Positions 9,831 through 18,717 of a DNA stretch of 64,000 bases are shown one piece after another. Location of the stretch: the NCBI RefSeq assembly GCF_900106645.1, contig NZ_FNMV01000009.1, forward strand, positions 62,001 through 126,000, written 5' to 3'. The position numbers were made by a program, and so were the translations under genes. Positions within the stretch are counted from its first letter, which is position 1, and every line of letters starts with the position of its first letter. This stretch comes from Flavobacterium degerlachei (GTDB taxonomy: Bacteria; Bacteroidota; Bacteroidia; Flavobacteriales; Flavobacteriaceae). The notes below the pieces were generated by a model, which saw only the letters and a list, made by a program, of their open reading frames with translations, searched no databases and had not been told where the DNA came from.

Positions 9831-9876
9831 AAAAAAAATCCCAAAACTAAAGTTTTTAGTCTTGGGATTTTTTTTA
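9831..9876. terminator. Bidirectional terminator between engB and gldC
   Basis: An inverted repeat with arms AATCCCAAAACTAAA and TTTAGTCTTGGGATT is flanked by an A-run on the left and a T-run on the right. It can end both the plus-strand engB and the minus-strand gldBC transcripts. A separate near-perfect palindrome, AAGTAGCTACTT, lies just upstream at 9807-9818. Confidence 0.85.
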
Positions 9877-9891
9877 GGCATTCAACATGAA

Positions 9892-10227
9892 TTACTTTTT
9901 CAATTCCAGTTTTTCAGCAAAATATTCGCAAAACTGCTTCATTGTATCTGTCATTTTCTCGTCTCCAGTGGCACGATAAAAAGTATCCGCCATGGTAACC
10001 AAAGTCTGATGAAAGAATATCTTCATTTCATCAACAGGCATTTCTTTTGTCCATAAATCAATACGCAAACTTTCTTTTGCTTTGCTGTCCCAAACTGAAA
10101 GCATAACTGCTTTAGCTTCTTCTAACTCTACACCACCATCTTTCGCAGACCATAATAATTTTTCTGGAACTTGGTTTTCATCTAATTCAACTTGAATCTT
10201 AATTTCTGATTTGTTTTTATCTGACAT
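9892..10227 (-). CDS. gldC: Gliding motility protein GldC
   Basis: A 111-aa soluble protein without a signal peptide, recognised as GldC by overall sequence (VELDENQVPEKLLWSA, EAKAVMLSVWD, LRIDLWTKEMPVDEMK). GldC supports flavobacterial gliding motility. It directly follows gldB, its usual partner, with a 1-nt TAATG stop/start overlap. Confidence 0.92.
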   Translation of the reverse strand: MSDKNKSEIKIQVELDENQVPEKLLWSAKDGGVELEEAKAVMLSVWDSKAKESLRIDLWTKEMPVDEMKIFFHQTLVTMADTFYRATGDEKMTDTMKQFCEYFAEKLELKK

Positions 10228-11183
10228 TACTTTTTAGGTTTGTATTTTGATTTTTCAAATATTTCTTTAGTACTCGAATTTAATAATTGTTGCAAAGATA
10301 CCTTATTGTTTTCCATATACGAACGAACAATTTGCCATCCTACCCAAGCTCCTACTCTACCTGGGCTTTCATTGTCAATTTCTAAATAAAATTTAGAAAA
10401 AGGAGCCATGCTTATAAACCGTGGTATTAGTTTTTGATCATCACTATAAAGCAATTCTTTCTCGATAAAATACCTCCACATATAACTCTCATTCTCCTCA
10501 CACCAGCTTATCTGCTCGGGCGTATAACCCATCTTATCAGCATCGCTATAATCCGGCAATAGCATATCTTTCAGATACAACTCCTTACCTGCAAAAATCA
10601 TATTAGATAGCAGACTCTTATCCTGATTAGGAGCTGCTTTATAATTATAAAAACTAGAAACAACATCTGGCATAATCTGTCTTTCCACAAAATTCTGCTT
10701 AATATAGTTTGGAAACTGATAAAAATTATGCTCTTTACCTAAATACATTTCGAGAGAAATAATAACCAGACTATCAGCATATATTACCTTATTATTATAA
10801 TCCATTTCAGATATTACTGTAATCAGCCTAGGTATCGTTGTTTCCGGAAAATAATATTTCAGATGCTTAAATAACGTGACAGCCTCACTTTGAACTGGAG
10901 TAAAATCCGCGTATTTTTTTTGAACTTCACTATACAACTCGCGCCATAAAGGATCTTGCATTTTATCTAACCAAACTGAATCTTCATTTCCAGCAGGAAA
11001 AAAATACGGAAATTCGTTCTTCACTTTACTTAAATCTTCGGGCTGTGTTTCGAAAAATACTTTATCAAATCGCTCTACCTTTATTTCTACAGGTATGTCA
11101 TTAACAGCCTTCTCTATTTTATTTTTTTGTCCACACGACAAAAGAAATAGACTTAGAACACTAGAAATTAGGTATGTTTTCAT
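10227..11183 (-). CDS. gldB: Gliding motility lipoprotein GldB
   Basis: A 318-aa lipoprotein required for gliding in Flavobacterium. I chose the ATG at 11183 because it places a lipoprotein signal at the start: MKTYLISSVLSLFLLSC, with lipobox LLSC. An upstream extension is only an open frame. Downstream features include VEIKVERFD, GYTPEQISWCEENESYMWRYF and GRVGAWVGWQIVRSYM, typical of the family. It overlaps gldC by 1 nt and is divergent from nadE. Confidence 0.92.
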   Translation of the reverse strand: MKTYLISSVLSLFLLSCGQKNKIEKAVNDIPVEIKVERFDKVFFETQPEDLSKVKNEFPYFFPAGNEDSVWLDKMQDPLWRELYSEVQKKYADFTPVQSEAVTLFKHLKYYFPETTIPRLITVISEMDYNNKVIYADSLVIISLEMYLGKEHNFYQFPNYIKQNFVERQIMPDVVSSFYNYKAAPNQDKSLLSNMIFAGKELYLKDMLLPDYSDADKMGYTPEQISWCEENESYMWRYFIEKELLYSDDQKLIPRFISMAPFSKFYLEIDNESPGRVGAWVGWQIVRSYMENNKVSLQQLLNSSTKEIFEKSKYKPKK

Positions 11184-11244
11184 TTTTTTAATTAAATTTG
11201 CCTCAGAAAAATCACTCAAAAGAGCAGGCTACTTATTGCTTTTG

Positions 11245-11252
11245 CAAATATA
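11245..11252 (-). promoter_or_regulatory. Predicted -7 element of the gldBC promoter
   Basis: The minus strand reads TATATTTG, a TAnnTTTG match about 61 bp before the gldB ATG in the 98-bp region divergent with nadE. No clear TTG -33 element is present at standard spacing. Confidence 0.45.
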
Positions 11253-11281
11253 CATTCCTCTTTGTTAAAAGTTAAACTATT

Positions 11282-12082
11282 ATGACTAAAAAAAGCACCA
11301 TACAAGTTGATCAAGTGAATACCCAAATTGTGAACTGGTTAAAAGCCTATGCAGAAAATGCAAAAGTAAAAGGATTTGTTATTGGTATTTCAGGCGGAGT
11401 TGACTCAGCTGTCACCTCAACATTATGCGCACAAACCGGTCTTGAAGTTTTATGCGTAGAAATGCCCATTCACCAACACGAAAGCCATGTAAGTCGAGGC
11501 CGTGAACATATCAAACAATTAAAAAGCAGATTCCCTAATGTCACAAATACTCAAGCTGATTTAACTTCAGTTTTCGAAGCATTTAAAAAAGAAGTTCCTA
11601 GTGATTTTGAAGAACATAAACTAGCGCTGACTCTTGCAAACACAAGAGCACGACTTCGTATGACTACCCTATATTATTTTGCAGGTGTTCATGGACTATT
11701 AGTTGCAGGAACTGGAAATAAAGTAGAAGATTTTGGCGTAGGCTTTTACACAAAATACGGAGATGGCGGAGTGGACATAAGTCCAATTGCTGATTTAATG
11801 AAATCTGAAGTATTTTCTCTGGCCGCATATCTAGAAGTTCCGGAATCCATTCTGAAAGCAGCTCCATCTGACGGACTATTTGGTGATGAAAAAACAGATG
11901 AACAACAATTAGGTGCTAACTACGATGAGTTAGAATGGGCTATGCTTGAAGATGAAGCAGGAAAAACAGCTAATGATTTTTCAGGAAGACAAAAAACAGT
12001 CTTTGAAATCTACAAACGCTTAAATAAAATTAACCAACACAAAATGAGAGAGATACCAGTTTGCTTAGTTAATCGGAATTAA
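11282..12082 (+). CDS. nadE: NH3-dependent NAD(+) synthetase NadE
   Basis: A 266-aa adenine-nucleotide alpha-hydrolase that amidates deamido-NAD with ammonia and ATP, the last step of NAD synthesis. The PP-loop is GISGGVDSAVTSTLC near residue 35, followed by TGNKVEDFGVGFYTKYGDGGVDISPI and PSDGLFGDEKTDEQQLG, all characteristic. There is no glutaminase domain, so free ammonia is the likely donor. Confidence 0.95.
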   Translation: MTKKSTIQVDQVNTQIVNWLKAYAENAKVKGFVIGISGGVDSAVTSTLCAQTGLEVLCVEMPIHQHESHVSRGREHIKQLKSRFPNVTNTQADLTSVFEAFKKEVPSDFEEHKLALTLANTRARLRMTTLYYFAGVHGLLVAGTGNKVEDFGVGFYTKYGDGGVDISPIADLMKSEVFSLAAYLEVPESILKAAPSDGLFGDEKTDEQQLGANYDELEWAMLEDEAGKTANDFSGRQKTVFEIYKRLNKINQHKMREIPVCLVNRN

Positions 12083-12171
12083 TTGCGTTTTATCCAGAAA
12101 ATTAGTAATAATATTATTTTATTATTAAATTTATTATATCATTTTGACAGATAACTCTTAAATAAAGAATT

Positions 12172-12801
12172 ATGATTAAAGTTTGTTTAGCCGATAACTA
12201 TCCAGTCGTGCATTTTGGAGTGAAATCTTATTTTAAAGATCATGCCGACATATCAATAGTTGCCAATGTTGGTAACTTCCTGATGATTCGCGATATACTC
12301 CTTACTAAAGAAATCGACGTATTAATATTAGACTTGGAACTGGAAGGACTTGCCAGTATTTTTGAAGTGAAATCAATTTTGAAAACTTTTCCAAAAACTA
12401 AAATTATTATTTTCAGTGGTCTTTCAGAACAAATTTATGCGCCAAACGCAATTAAAGCGGGTGTCTCAGGATTTGTCCATAAAAAAGAAAAACTCGAAAC
12501 CTTAGGTCAATCTATTGTTAAAGTCAATCAAGGAAAGATAATCATGAATGAAACCGTGAAAAAGAATCTTGCCTTAATTGCAAAACAAAGTAAGAGCGAG
12601 CGCCTGTATCGAAAATTATCTAATAGAGAAGTAGAAGTACTACGTTATTTAAGTGCAGGGAAAAAGAATCATGAAATTGCTGAAATCCTAAATCTTAATG
12701 AAAAAACGATTAGTACCTACAAATTGCGATTGTTAACAAAACTAAATGTAACCAATTTGGTTGATTTAGTTGAAAAAGCAAAAAAACTGGAAATCGTCTA
12801 G
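12172..12801 (+). CDS. LuxR-family (NarL/FixJ-type) response regulator
   Basis: A 209-aa two-domain regulator. The receiver domain has the expected phospho-acceptor Asp54 (in VLILDLELEG), an acidic pocket where the usual second Asp is Asn (LADNYP), and a conserved lysine near GFVHKKE. The C-terminal LuxR helix-turn-helix is LSNREVEVLRYLSAGKKNHEIAEIL-type. No sensor kinase gene adjoins it, so it is an orphan here. Its targets are unknown. Confidence 0.9.
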   Translation: MIKVCLADNYPVVHFGVKSYFKDHADISIVANVGNFLMIRDILLTKEIDVLILDLELEGLASIFEVKSILKTFPKTKIIIFSGLSEQIYAPNAIKAGVSGFVHKKEKLETLGQSIVKVNQGKIIMNETVKKNLALIAKQSKSERLYRKLSNREVEVLRYLSAGKKNHEIAEILNLNEKTISTYKLRLLTKLNVTNLVDLVEKAKKLEIV

Positions 12802-12876
12802 TTATTTTTTGTCTTTAACCATCCTGATGATTTAGAAAACGAGTTGATTCATTTCATAGTCAATCGCCATAAATAA

Positions 12877-12924
12877 GAACTCCGTATTAGCTGAACTTGA
12901 TTTAGAGATAGGGAGTTTTTTTTT
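12877..12924 (+). terminator. Weak terminator after the response regulator
   Basis: AACTCC (12878-12883) can pair with GGAGTT (12912-12917), extended by a TAT/ATA pairing, and is followed by nine T residues. The loop is long, so this is only a moderate candidate. It abuts the dnaG stop codon. Confidence 0.4.
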
Positions 12925-14905
12925 AATGATAACGAACCACAACCCTACCTAATTTTCTAGAAAACTTACCTCTAAGATCAATATAGCTCATCACCATCGA
13001 TAAAGATTCCATATTATCAGAACCTGGTTCATTTGAGATAGAGTTTTTTAAATTTTCAATAATCTCACTAATCAAGAACCATCTTAAAGTAAATAAGGTG
13101 TCTGACACCCCTTGATTTAAAGTATCTTCAATAGTTTTTGGAAAAATATTTTGACCTATCCAGTCGTGCAATACATATTTTTCATCTTCCATCATTATAG
13201 TAGTGACTTCTGCCGGTACACCAGACTGTAAATGATTAATATATTTCTCTATTCCTGAATTTTCGTTTTGAAGATAGTAGTTAATTAAATCGTCATAAAT
13301 AACTTTAAAAATTGGACTGGCAAATTCGACTTCATCTTCCTGCAAACTCAAAAATATTTTTTGAAAAACTTTCTGCTCTTTGAATTCTGTAACTTCGATA
13401 ATTTCCCCTTCTCCATTTGACTTCATTAGAATTTCTTCGAAATTTTCAGTCTTATTACCATACAACAAAAGAATCCTGATTAGTTCACGCTCGACATTAC
13501 CTAAGACATCAACTTTTTCAAGAACCTCTGGGTCTTCATTCTTTATTACTTCAAAAGACCTTTGCTCGTACTCTTGTTTTGGCTTTTTACCAGGCGCAGC
13601 AACATCTTTTTGGACCAGTTGTGCCAAAGTGCTGACTAAAACTTGTTCTGAAATGTCCATAATTCGGGAACATTCCTGAATGTATATTTCCCTTTGAATT
13701 CTGTCTGGTATTTTGGAAATACTCGAAACCATGTCCCGAATCAAATCGGCTTTTTTTATGGGATCGTTCTTTGCCTCATTCATTAAAAGAGACGCTTTGA
13801 ACTGTATAAAATCTTTCGCATTATCCTCCAAATAGGCTACTAAATCATCATGAGATGTTTTCTTAGCAAAACTGTCCGGATCTTCTCCATCAGGAAAAGT
13901 ACACACCTTTACATTCATACCTTCTTCCAGAATCAAATCGATTCCTCGAATGGAAGCCCTAAGACCTGCAGCATCACCATCAAAAAGTACGGTAATATTT
14001 TTTGTCAATCTGTTAATTAGACGAATTTGATCAGGTGTCAAAGCTGTCCCAGAGGAAGCAACCACATTTTCAATTCCGGATTGATTAAATTGAATAACAT
14101 CCGTATATCCTTCGACTAAATAACAATTATTAAGCTTAGCGATAGATTGTTTGGCTTGATAAATCCCGTAAAGCACTTTACTCTTATGGTAAATATCACT
14201 TTCAGGTGAATTTAGGTATTTTGCCGATTTTTTGTCATTTGTAAGTATTCGACCTCCAAAACCAAGCACTCTCCCAGACATACTTTGTATAGGAAACATT
14301 ACTCGACTTTTGAAACGGTCAAAAGGTCTGTCTTCACGTGCTATCGTTAAACCGGTACTCTCTAGAAACTCCAACTTATATCCTTTCCCGAGTGCTTCTT
14401 TAGTAAAAGCATCCCAAGTTTCAGGTGAATATCCTAAACTAAATTTTTCAATCGTTTCAGCAGTAAATCCTCTTTCTTTAAAATAAGAAAGACCTATTGC
14501 TTTACCTTCCTCAGAGTTCAAAAGTGTTTTATGGAAGTACGTTTTAGCAAACTCAGAAACCAAATACATGCTTTCACGAACATCAGTATTGGCTTTTTCC
14601 TGATCAGTTTGTTCCGTTTCTTCAATCTCTATATTATATTTTTTAGCCAAATAACGAATGGCTTCTGGATAGGTAAAATGTTCGTGCTCCATTAAAAAAG
14701 CAATTGAATTCCCTCCTTTTCCAGTACTAAAATCTTTCCATATTTGTTTTACAGGGGAAACCATAAATGAAGGCGAGCGCTCATCAGAGAACGGACTCAA
14801 TCCCTTAAAGTTACTTCCCGCTCTCTTTAATTGAACAAAATCACCAATAACCTCCTCTACTCGAGCAGTTTCGAAAACAGTATCTATAGTCGCTTTTGAA
14901 ATCAA
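12923..14905 (-). CDS. dnaG: DNA primase DnaG, zinc ligands replaced
   Basis: A 660-aa replicative primase that makes RNA primers at the fork. The TOPRIM core is intact, with YLVEGYTDVIQF and VLFDGDAAGLRA, and the N-terminal fold aligns with CHC2 primases (GLSPFSDERSPSFMVSP). The four canonical zinc ligands (E. coli Cys40, His43, Cys61, Cys64) correspond by spacing to Ser37, Ser40, Asp58 and Thr61, so no zinc site remains. The C-terminal part should be the helicase-interacting region but I see no firm motif there. Confidence 0.95.
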   Translation of the reverse strand: MISKATIDTVFETARVEEVIGDFVQLKRAGSNFKGLSPFSDERSPSFMVSPVKQIWKDFSTGKGGNSIAFLMEHEHFTYPEAIRYLAKKYNIEIEETEQTDQEKANTDVRESMYLVSEFAKTYFHKTLLNSEEGKAIGLSYFKERGFTAETIEKFSLGYSPETWDAFTKEALGKGYKLEFLESTGLTIAREDRPFDRFKSRVMFPIQSMSGRVLGFGGRILTNDKKSAKYLNSPESDIYHKSKVLYGIYQAKQSIAKLNNCYLVEGYTDVIQFNQSGIENVVASSGTALTPDQIRLINRLTKNITVLFDGDAAGLRASIRGIDLILEEGMNVKVCTFPDGEDPDSFAKKTSHDDLVAYLEDNAKDFIQFKASLLMNEAKNDPIKKADLIRDMVSSISKIPDRIQREIYIQECSRIMDISEQVLVSTLAQLVQKDVAAPGKKPKQEYEQRSFEVIKNEDPEVLEKVDVLGNVERELIRILLLYGNKTENFEEILMKSNGEGEIIEVTEFKEQKVFQKIFLSLQEDEVEFASPIFKVIYDDLINYYLQNENSGIEKYINHLQSGVPAEVTTIMMEDEKYVLHDWIGQNIFPKTIEDTLNQGVSDTLFTLRWFLISEIIENLKNSISNEPGSDNMESLSMVMSYIDLRGKFSRKLGRVVVRYH

Positions 14906-14954
14906 TTATTTAATGCTAAAAGTTATAAAAAAGCAAAGATACAAAGTATTAAAC

Positions 14955-14992
14955 ATAATAAACCCTCCTAAAGTTTGAAACTCTAGAAGGAT
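14955..14992 (-). terminator. Terminator of the ECF sigma/barrel operon
   Basis: On the minus strand, CCTTCTAGAGTTT pairs over about 13 positions with AAACTTTAGGAGG (a few G-T pairs) around a short loop, and T-rich sequence follows. It lies just beyond the stop of the barrel gene. Confidence 0.65.
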
Positions 14993-15015
14993 TAAAAACT
15001 AACTCAAAACTAAGC

Positions 15016-16119
15016 TTAATTGAAATCAAAACGAACACCAAGGGAAACATTATTCTGTTTCACTTCATTATCTGAAAACAAAGGATTTAAATCATATTTA
15101 AGATACAAACTGGTTGATTTGTAACCAATGTAAGAACTCAATCCATAAATGATTTCTTCAGTATTAAAATCCCCTTTCACCCTTTCTTTTGATTTGTAAT
15201 CCCCATCCTCATATTTAATAATTTGTTTGGACTTCAGGTTTGCACCAAAGTATCCACCAAAACCTAAACGGAAATTATCATGGGTTTTAAAATAAGTTTT
15301 CCCGTCTCTTTCTTTAGATTTAGAAAAATCGAACTCTAAATGTACTGGAACTACTAGCGAAACTGTCCTAAACCTCGAATCCTCTTGATGAATCGGGTTT
15401 ACTTCTAAGCTAGTTTGATTCCCATTCACGACAAAGCTTCTATTGTCTGTAGCACGAAGGTTATTATACATAACAGACAATCCATATTTAGCATGTAATA
15501 AATTAGCATCCTTAAGTATTCTTGAATTATAAGTCAAACCCAATTCATAAAAATGAGATCCAAAATACCTAAAATCTGATTTTTGAACACTTTTATCAGT
15601 TACCAAATTATTTAAACCTGTTGCAAAAACGACTTGACTTGTGGTACGTTTTGATTGACGATCTTCTTTATCATTTTGTCCATTATAGACCTTCATTGAA
15701 GTGATATTGATTTCCTTCTTATTCTTTCCAATAGAGTCATTACTCCCTCCTAAAACAATCATCGTTCCTCCAGACTTATATTCGTCTACTCCCTGACCAT
15801 TAATTTTACCGTCTACTTTTTGTTGTACCAAGTCTTTTAATTCTTGTTGAGCAACGGCCACTTTATTTTCAATTATGGTCGCTCTCGCCTGTGCCAACTG
15901 TTGCTTTTTTGTATTTGCCTGTTCTAAAGTTAGAATTCCTTTCTCTAATTGAAAGTTCACTTCTTCCACTTCTACTTTTAATGCCGCTTTTTGTTCATTA
16001 GTAATATTCTCGATTTTTAAAGCAATATTCTTTGCTTGTTTTTCAAAAGCATCTTGCGCTACCATTTTACTGGCTATAAGACACAATAATAACGTTAAGT
16101 AAATAACTAAGTTTCTCAT
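15016..16119 (-). CDS. Putative outer-membrane beta-barrel protein with N-terminal coiled coil
   Basis: A 367-aa exported protein of no family I can name. It has a signal peptide (MRNLVIYLTLLLCLIASKMVAQ), then a charged Gln/Glu/Lys-rich helical stretch (about residues 25-105) that looks like a coiled coil. Alternating hydrophobic strands follow to the C-terminus, which ends LGVRFDFN, a typical outer-membrane barrel end with a penultimate aromatic residue region. It is third in the sigma/anti-sigma operon and a plausible target or sensor of that system. A tetranucleotide repeat lies 12 bp upstream of its ATG. Confidence 0.7.
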   Translation of the reverse strand: MRNLVIYLTLLLCLIASKMVAQDAFEKQAKNIALKIENITNEQKAALKVEVEEVNFQLEKGILTLEQANTKKQQLAQARATIIENKVAVAQQELKDLVQQKVDGKINGQGVDEYKSGGTMIVLGGSNDSIGKNKKEINITSMKVYNGQNDKEDRQSKRTTSQVVFATGLNNLVTDKSVQKSDFRYFGSHFYELGLTYNSRILKDANLLHAKYGLSVMYNNLRATDNRSFVVNGNQTSLEVNPIHQEDSRFRTVSLVVPVHLEFDFSKSKERDGKTYFKTHDNFRLGFGGYFGANLKSKQIIKYEDGDYKSKERVKGDFNTEEIIYGLSSYIGYKSTSLYLKYDLNPLFSDNEVKQNNVSLGVRFDFN

Positions 16120-16129
16120 GATAATTAAT

Positions 16130-16187
<58 letters not shown>

Positions 16188-16189
16188 TT

Positions 16190-16861
16190 TTACTCGAAAT
16201 TTCTATTGGCGAAAGCCACTTTTACTGTTTGGTAATTCTTACTGACTTTATTGATTACTTTTTCTCGAAAAGAAAGCTCTAGTTCTCCATCTACCTGATA
16301 GAGTAAATTAGCAGCGTCTACATGTACAACTTGCTTAGAATTTAATTGCTTTTCTTTTGGCGTAGTATTCTCTACGGCAGCTAGCAATTCAAGCGCACTA
16401 GATTGATTTTGTAATGTAATTGAATTTGATTCTGTTTTTTGATTGATGATTGAAACTTGGCTTATTTGGTTTTGACTTACGGTATTAATTGTCCCGCGCT
16501 CTTTTACGACTGATGTAGATTTAGATACAGCCGTTCTATTATCAGAAGCACCATTTATATTATTAATAACTAAGGGCGTACTGTTAGCTTGTTTTAAAAT
16601 AGTTCTAGGAACCACTAACTCCTTGACAACGACCTCAGTATCTGGATTCATAATTAGCTTTTCGCTTTCAGCAAAAAACACTGTACCTACAATTGCCAAC
16701 CCAACAAAACTGGCCGCAATGTACATCCAAGAATAGGAGCGTTTTGGTTTCTCAGCAACTACCATCATTGCTTCTAACTTTCCCCATGCTTCATTAGAAG
16801 GTTCAATGGTTCTAGCCTCCAACTTATCTTTTATTATTGTATCTAATTTATTTGGTTCCAT
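16190..16861 (-). CDS. Putative membrane-bound anti-sigma factor
   Basis: A 223-aa single-pass protein: about 55 cytoplasmic residues (EPNKLDTIIKDKLEARTIEPSN start), one membrane helix (WMYIAASFVGLAIVGTVFFA) and a low-complexity Ser/Thr/Asn/Gln-rich extracytoplasmic part. No zinc-binding HxxxCxxC is present. Its place directly after an ECF sigma gene, overlapping by 14 bp, points to an anti-sigma role, although no anti-sigma domain can be proved by eye. I chose the ATG at 16861 rather than an upstream in-frame extension. Confidence 0.7.
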   Translation of the reverse strand: MEPNKLDTIIKDKLEARTIEPSNEAWGKLEAMMVVAEKPKRSYSWMYIAASFVGLAIVGTVFFAESEKLIMNPDTEVVVKELVVPRTILKQANSTPLVINNINGASDNRTAVSKSTSVVKERGTINTVSQNQISQVSIINQKTESNSITLQNQSSALELLAAVENTTPKEKQLNSKQVVHVDAANLLYQVDGELELSFREKVINKVSKNYQTVKVAFANRNFE

Positions 16862-17408
16862 AGTCGTAACTTTTTGTGGCATTAATTTGCTGCTGCAAAA
16901 TTTTCCTGGAGTGTGACAATTGCGATTTAGATGTTCCTTCGTTTATCCCTAGCATAACAGCAATTTCCTTGTGCTTAAAACCTTCAATTGCATATAAATT
17001 GAAAACCATTCTATAACCATCAGGTAAATTATCTATCATGAACTGAATATCATCAATTGCCAATTCGCATTCTTCAGCTTCAGTACTTTCCTCTACATAA
17101 ACGACATCCTCAATAAAGTTTACTTTTTTATGCACTCTAATAAATGAAATACATTCATTAACCATGATTCGTCGTATCCAACCTTCAAAACTCCCATTGT
17201 GCTGAAAATTTTTCAGACCAGTAAATACTTTCATAAAAGAGCTAATCATAACATCCTCAGCCTGTTGTAAGTCTTTTACATATAGCCGACAGATACTTAA
17301 CATTTTTGGAGAAAACCGAGTATAGATTTGCTGCTGTGCCTGTCGATTATTTTCGACAGCTAGCTGGATCAATTCTTTTTCCTCCTGATGTAAATTGATT
17401 ACTTTCAA
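16848..17408 (-). CDS. ECF-type RNA polymerase sigma-70 factor
   Basis: A 186-aa alternative sigma factor. Region 2 is seen in LSICRLYVKDLQQAEDVMIS and FEGWIRRIMVNECISF, and region 4 in HKEIAVMLGINEGTSKSQLS. It heads a three-gene operon with the anti-sigma-like and barrel genes. A classical ECF promoter (GCAACC-N16-CGTCTA) sits about 28 bp upstream, so the factor probably transcribes its own operon. The inducing signal is unknown; an envelope signal is an inference from the membrane partners. Confidence 0.93.
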   Translation of the reverse strand: MKVINLHQEEKELIQLAVENNRQAQQQIYTRFSPKMLSICRLYVKDLQQAEDVMISSFMKVFTGLKNFQHNGSFEGWIRRIMVNECISFIRVHKKVNFIEDVVYVEESTEAEECELAIDDIQFMIDNLPDGYRMVFNLYAIEGFKHKEIAVMLGINEGTSKSQLSHSRKILQQQINATKSYDYGTK

Positions 17409-17435
17409 AGTCTTTGTAAAGGGTTTCTATTAGTA

Positions 17436-17463
17436 TAGACGATTGACAATGCAAAAAGGTTGC
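17436..17463 (-). promoter_or_regulatory. ECF-type promoter of the sigma/anti-sigma operon
   Basis: On the minus strand the -35-like GCAACC (17463-17458) and the -10-like CGTCTA (17441-17436) are separated by exactly 16 bp. AAC at -35 with CGTC at -10 is the well-known ECF sigma pattern and differs from the TTG/TAnnTTTG pattern used by other genes in this window. Confidence 0.75.
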
Positions 17464-17537
17464 ATGACAGTTTAAAAAAGACAAAAAAAATTAAATTAAA
17501 ATTCGTAAACTACTGAACTACAGTGATTAAAATTTAA

Positions 17538-18515
17538 TTATTTTTTCCTTTCAATAACGTAATTCACCATTAAGATTAGGGCATCTTTAAATTCAGAATT
17601 AGGATAATTATTCAAAAGCAGAAGCGCTTCTTGCTGGAATTCGACCATTTTGCTCTCGGCATAAGTCAATCCATTATTATCTTTAACGAAGGCAATCACT
17701 TCTTTTACTCGCTTCTTGTCTTTATTATGATTCTTTATGGAATTAATCAACCAGCTTTTTTCTTTTGAGGTACAGGTATTCAAAACATGTATCAGCGGCA
17801 AAGTCATCTTTTGCTCCTTTATATCGATCCCTGTTGGTTTCCCAATAGCTTCGTCAGTATAATCAAATAAATCATCTTTGATTTGGAATGCCATTCCGAT
17901 GAGTTCACCAAATTTTCGCATATTCTCAACCTGAATCTCATCTTCAATAACGGATTTGGCTCCAAGTGCACAGCAGGCAGCAATAAGAGTTGCTGTCTTT
18001 TTTCGAATTATTTCGTAGTAAATATCCTCTGTGATATCAAGTCTTCGTGCTTTTTCAATTTGAAGCAATTCACCTTCACTCATTTCGCGAACAGCAACAG
18101 AGATGATTTTAAGCAAATCAAAATCGCCATTATCAATTGAAAGCAACAGTCCTTTTGAGAGTAAATAATCTCCCACAAGCACTGCAATTTTATTTTTCCA
18201 AAGTGCATTTATAGAGAAAAAACCGCGACGGCGATTGCTGTCATCTACCACGTCATCATGAACTAACGTTGCTGTATGAATTAACTCAATAACACAAGCA
18301 CCGCGATAGGTTCTTTCATTTACAATTCCTGAAGAAACCATCTTAGCTGTAAGAAAAACAAACATGGGACGCATTTGCTTCCCTTTTCGGTTTACGATGT
18401 AATATGTAATCCTATTCAATAAAGCCACTTGTGAAGTCATCGATTCATAGAACTTTTTTTCGAAAAGTTCCATTTCTTTAAAGATGGGCTGTTTTATTTG
18501 GGAAGTGACGTTCAT
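17538..18515 (-). CDS. Polyprenyl diphosphate synthase
   Basis: A 325-aa trans-prenyltransferase that extends allylic diphosphates with isopentenyl diphosphate. The first aspartate-rich motif is DDVVDD at residues 87-92, the second is in QIKDDLFDY near residue 215, and KGKQMRP and GKPTGIDIKEQKMTLPL are family-typical. A likely role is making the menaquinone side chain. Chain length cannot be set by eye; small residues before the first motif would favour long products. Confidence 0.92.
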   Translation of the reverse strand: MNVTSQIKQPIFKEMELFEKKFYESMTSQVALLNRITYYIVNRKGKQMRPMFVFLTAKMVSSGIVNERTYRGACVIELIHTATLVHDDVVDDSNRRRGFFSINALWKNKIAVLVGDYLLSKGLLLSIDNGDFDLLKIISVAVREMSEGELLQIEKARRLDITEDIYYEIIRKKTATLIAACCALGAKSVIEDEIQVENMRKFGELIGMAFQIKDDLFDYTDEAIGKPTGIDIKEQKMTLPLIHVLNTCTSKEKSWLINSIKNHNKDKKRVKEVIAFVKDNNGLTYAESKMVEFQQEALLLLNNYPNSEFKDALILMVNYVIERKK

Positions 18516-18662
18516 TTAGAATTCAAATATACTATTTTATATAAAAACCGTAATCTATTTTGTGCAAGTATATTCATTTAATCTAATCCCACTTAAAAAT
18601 TTGAATTATCATTAATTGTATTAGATGCCTACACTGAAAATCTATTATATTATCGTGTTATA

Positions 18663-18704
18663 AAAAAAATGGTTTAGCTTTCTTATTTAGCTAAACCACT
18701 TTTT
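18663..18704 (-). terminator. Terminator of rlmN
   Basis: On the minus strand, GTGGTTTAGCT pairs with AGCTAAACCAT around a short loop and is followed by a run of T. It lies 14 bp after the rlmN stop. Confidence 0.85.
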
Positions 18705-18717
18705 AAATTATTATTTT

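Noticed and set aside
11184..11219. 12-residue N-terminal extension of GldB
   Set aside because: It would bury the lipoprotein signal peptide; the ATG at 11183 puts the lipobox cysteine at the usual place.
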